A stretch of 64,000 nt of DNA from Notospermus geniculatus (Eukaryota; Nemertea; Pilidiophora; Heteronemertea; Lineidae), in the NCBI GenBank assembly GCA_002633025.1, contig NMRB01000724.1, positions 76,568-140,567 of the forward strand, read 5' to 3'. The notes under the pieces were generated by a model, which was given only the letters and a program-made list of their open reading frames with translations, was not told the origin of the DNA and did not search any database. Position numbers and translations under genes: made by a program. Numbering within the stretch: the first letter of the stretch is position 1; each line of letters opens with the position of its first letter. Positions 59,886 to 64,000 of this stretch are shown here, piece after piece.

Positions 59886-62800
59886 TGTCATTTACGTCAA
59901 TTTGAGAATGGTCTATACAAAGTATGAGATTTCTCTTGCCTTGCTTCCAGAGTATATGTTTTACTTGAAGCATCATTGTGGATGTTAAAGGCATGATTGA
60001 TGAAACGGGTCATAAGGCTGTGAAGTCTTTGATGTTCTGTGGTAATGTTCTTGAGTACCTACCCAATCTTATCATCTGGAGGCTGAACGCAGTGTAAAGT
60101 CTGATTAACTAATGAAGTGGCAACGGTGATCTTCAGAACTTCAGCAGCGTCACTAATCATCTACACGGGAACCGTGTTGCTTCTATGTTTTGATTGGCGA
60201 TTGCTCTGATGGACGCTGATTGTCATTGATTGGTGCCAACTTCGGTCGTGCCGATGATAGGGTGTGACCTGTCTCACATGATTAGGAAGGCTTCCCCCTT
60301 AACCCATCCAATTAGTGTAAAGTACTGGGGATTATGCTGCACTGCATCTGGGAGCAGTGGCATGACTCTTAGTGTGAATGTCTCATGGTTGGCATCACCC
60401 AATCCCTACAAAATTGGTCAAACTAGAGAGAGCTTTCCTGGTGATCCATCAGTTTAGAATCATAGCTTCAAATGTCCATGTCTATGCTGGATAGGGAACT
60501 TAGAACTAATCATCAGATATTCTGAATGTCAACTCAATAAAGAATTCGGCCTTTGAAATATACAGCAGAATGATGCAGAGGCGTTTTCTAAAAACCAGTG
60601 CTTTGTCAAGGCTAAGAAGTGTCAAATCTCCTCTCAGATGAGTGGGACTCTAAAGCAACAGTCTCAGAAATGACAAAAATTTATTTCTCACTACTCCGCA
60701 GCAGATCAAAAATCGAACTTAACTTAGATCTCCATGGCTGCAGCAGGATATTCGGTACTTATTCTCGTCCAGTGATATCAATTACTTGATATTTGACCCT
60801 GCTGTTAACACGACCCACCGTCAATAAAATCTATAGTACATGTAGATATCATTGACCTTTACTAATCTGTGAAAAATGAGCTGAGACAGGATCAAGTGTA
60901 TTGATACATAGATAATGAACGTGTGTTCATGACACAATGATCTACTACATCCTATAATATTACAGCATCCCCCTGCTTTTCCTTAAAAATCAATCTCAAA
61001 GAAGCCAATTTAAAACTTGCATTATATCTAATCAAAAACAGATTAGTTTCAAGTTCGATATGCCGCCTTTGATGATTTCAGTGTCATTGGCTTATATTGA
61101 TTAATCCATTTCAGATCCTTTACCATGCATTGTGTTGGGAACAAATTACCTGAATAATATTTTAAGTGCACTTGTTTGGTTGTGTAAAATGAACTAAAAG
61201 AACAATTATATGAGGGGGTGCGTTTTATCCTCTTGATGTTGTCATGTATAGCACATCATAGTGGGGTTCATTTCCATTGCATGCACGTCAAAATAATACT
61301 TTAATGGGTGATTATTTTAAGGCAGATTGGGTGTTGAGGAAGTCATTGACTCCACTATATCATGCATGCCTTTACAGGGAGGAGGCGAATATTGAAATCA
61401 GTGTCATAACCATGATATGGACTATTATTGTCGCTTGATATTGTTTTATTCAAAGGAAGTGTTAAAAACTAGGGATCATGGGCCGATTGTCACCCAGACT
61501 TTTAAAAAGGAATGTATAGGCTGCAAGCAAAAAGTGCAGTCAAAGGTGGAATAGCAGTTATAAATGGAAAGCATGTGTTCTTCAGTCTCCTAGTAGGTTG
61601 GTACCGGTAACTTTTCCACTTGTTAATGAGTAGTATGTTAGGCTGGTAGCCCACCAAAGATGAACAATTATGAAAAATGAAAGAAAATGTTGAAAACCCT
61701 AACCTTACAATCTGATATGAAAACAGACAGCTCATGATGTTACTATGAATGAAACCTTAGAAGGATCCTGGAGCAATACAGTGGAAGCCAGTGTTCGGAG
61801 ATGTGTGCTTTGATCACAATCAAACGTGCTCATGAGTCCAACTTTTCAGTCACTTCAATGAGCTTTAAGGATACATGCAGCAACAAAAAGACAAAACCCA
61901 TCAGCAATTTGAAATATAAGGGTTGCCTATTGTTCATTGCGTTACATGCAGGGTTCGTGTTTGTTTAACGTTTGGCTCATATTCTGGTGCAATGTTTTAT
62001 GTATGATGGCTCTAAAACTGGGCAATCTGAATCTGGCAACAGCCTGAGACAAGAGTGACTTTTGCATTTAGGAATTATTCGTTCAGCAAGAAATAAGTTG
62101 GTCACTTGTGTAGAATGTACCCTGTCATATTATGTGAGTTGTCAAATCAATGACTCGAGTGCAGCCAACATTCTGGGCTAGTTGCTGAATATTTTATCAG
62201 TTTGGTTGGCTTGCCAAAGACATTTATCATAACAATGTTTGCAAGCATCAACTCCACAACACAGTAAGTTCAAACTACCATTGATTACTAGCCTGCTGAG
62301 TGTTTGTTGCACAAGATAGGATGCCAACTTTGTAGCCTGTGGCGAAAAAAGGGCACTTCTGGAGACATGATGTTTGTAAAGGTGATTCCAGATTCAAAGA
62401 TGACAGTACACATCTCTCGCATTGTTCACAATATTGGCAGTGACATTTTTTTTGTGCAGTTTGGAGTAAGCAGCTAAAATATTTATACGTTGAACATATA
62501 TGAATTGATAGGCCATGAACACATATAGTTTAGTACATGTTTGCTTTTTCCGGTACACTGGCAAGTACCGGTACTAAAAAATTGCTTCATAATTCTTTCT
62601 CCAAGTTCTGCCCTTTGGCAATCCAGTGAAGAGTTGTTTTTTTCACAAACTGTACTGCATTACCAAACCTGTCATCCACCGAAGTGGGAATTAAGGCACC
62701 ATTCTAGATGTTGGAATGCTTAGAGTATCATTTGCGGCTTTCAATGCTTATTGGTATTAGTCCGACTAGGAGAATCAGAATTATTGATCAGAAGTACTCA

Positions 62801-63475
62801 GAAAGGGATATTAATTTACATAAGTTCGATTGCTATTTGACCCTGTGGATCTCAGCTCACTTCACTATCATATTACACGAGAAGGAATTGCTTAGTAAAC
62901 AAGTGTAAACAAGTGGATTACCCAGCTCAAAAACTGAATACACCTAATTTAGTGCAGGTGGTTTGGGGCATTTTAGAATTTGACATCCTCTTCACCAAAA
63001 CATATTGCATCTGTGTGGCGATGCACTATATTTGGGATGCTTACACTTGTTTCTATGATTAGATGAAATTTCATGCTGCATCAGCGAGGACCACAGCCCA
63101 CTTCCTCAATAGGTGTCACTAGTGGTTAAAACTTTTGCAGTGCAAATGACTTCCCGGTCCTGATCAATTTCCCCCACAAAAGGCGTCCATTGTGCAGGAA
63201 GCGGTTTCGATCTGCTGTCCTCTATCGTACCTATGATCGCCATTGACATTATAGCCGTGGTTACATACATTGAAATACCTGGGTTTTTTGACACCGGCCG
63301 GGTCTAGCCTGGCTGTGAAAAATCCCTCCTGAGGCCCGGTGCCTGTCAACACTACTCAAATTTTGTGACGGGGACCTAAATTAAACCCTCCAAAAACCGT
63401 TCGAGCTCGGAGGGGATTATTCCCGCGTTTTTAACAGGTGTGGACAGAAAAAACCCGGGTTCGACACGGGTTTTT

Positions 63476-64000
63476 AGCTCACCTCTGTGAGGTGAGCTTC
63501 TCCCATGGTGTGTCGTCCGTCGTCCGTCGTCGTCCGTCGTCGTCCGTCGTCGTCCGTCGTCGTCGTCGTCGTTAACAGGGGTGGCACGTTTCTAAACCGC
63601 TTGGGTTACAGACTTGAAATTTGGTGTACAGGTACCCTATGGTAAAAACTATCTCTGGACCGAAACTTAGCGCTGCTGCTTGTACACTCTGGCCTGTAGG
63701 GGGCGCTTTGTGAAAACCTTCTTTCGGCCATATCTCCTGAACGCTGTTAGCCAGAACCACGAAACTTTTATGGTGGGTTCCTCTGATGAGACTACATCAC
63801 ATAAATCCCGGGTTTTTGATTTGACCTACTTTTCAAGGTCACAGAGGTCAAAGTTCAAAATTCACTGTTTGGTGGCACATTTCATTGCTATTTGACATAG
63901 AGTGTTGTGATTTGGTGTGAAGATATATCTAGGCACCCTGCACGAATGCACCAAATTTCAACCCGATCGGACTTCAAATATGGCCGCCAGGAAGCCATCT
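63476..64000 (+). repeat. Hairpin-headed repeat, cut by the window end
   Basis: Starts with a perfect stem AGCTCACC...GGTGAGCT (63476-63498), followed by a GTCCGTCGTC array to about 63572. It then shows the TTTGACCTACTTTTCAAGG module and an ATGGCCGCCAGG module near the end, as in the elements at 44089 and 45085. The right end is outside the window. Confidence 0.82.

Larger units (their letters stand above)
44064..64000 (+). other. Downstream neurexin intron (at least 19.9 kb, partial)
   Basis: Phase-1 intron from the donor GTAGGG; its acceptor and the LNS4 exon lie beyond the window. Elements are listed separately. The stretches 44638-45084, 46152-46849 (with an AACCAAAA repeat at 46498-46541), 47140-48941, 49344-50173, 50798-51246, 51574-52811, 52906-53946, 54108-54455, 54510-56572, 57101-57999, 58251-59713 and 59886-63475 show nothing I can name. 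A 170-codon frame at 57284-57796 has no recognisable domain. Confidence 0.8.

Overview
This window is a piece of an animal nuclear genome, about 60% A+T by eye, and it carries the middle of one gene. Three exons on the + strand (4060-4223, 19184-19339, 43274-44063) join in frame. Together they encode the second half of laminin-G/LNS domain 2, all of LNS domain 3 and the following EGF-like domain (EGF2) of an alpha-type neurexin, a presynaptic adhesion receptor. No start codon, signal peptide, transmembrane segment or stop of the gene is visible, so the whole window lies inside the gene. The introns are very large: at least 4 kb upstream, 15.0 kb, 23.9 kb, and at least 19.9 kb downstream. I found no second protein-coding gene that I can defend on either strand.

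The rest is intronic DNA dense in short non-autonomous mobile elements, many with readable ends. They include three elements with 9-bp target duplications and long inverted repeats (Mutator-like); four with 3-bp TTA/TAA duplications (Harbinger-like); two flanked by TTAA (piggyBac-like); three with CAGTG-type ends, two of them in intact TA duplications (Tc1/mariner or pogo-like); further foldback elements; tRNA-derived SINEs; and several copies of a longer repeat that starts with a hairpin followed by a GTCCGTC-rich stretch. Five minisatellites or tandem arrays (unit 28, 38, 35, about 50-56 and about 145 bp), a 3.2-kb tandem segmental duplication (23993-27591 and 28327-31504), a 393-bp tandem pair, a 540-bp duplication and two striking palindromes are also present.

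The host is probably a marine invertebrate (an invertebrate deuterostome or a lophotrochozoan). This is inferred from the alpha-neurexin domain order, the mix of invertebrate-type MITEs and SINEs, and words such as TAGGCCTA and TACATGTA. The sequence does not let me name the species. Exon layout gives the most biological information: the 15-kb intron falls exactly at the position of vertebrate alternative splice site 2, whereas the position of splice site 3 lies uninterrupted inside the 790-bp exon.

I saw no evidence of an undescribed multi-gene system. The more unusual signals are the 145-bp periodic element, the zero-spacer 54-bp palindrome, the 96-bp-arm hairpin, and the coincidence of single N characters with repeat junctions.
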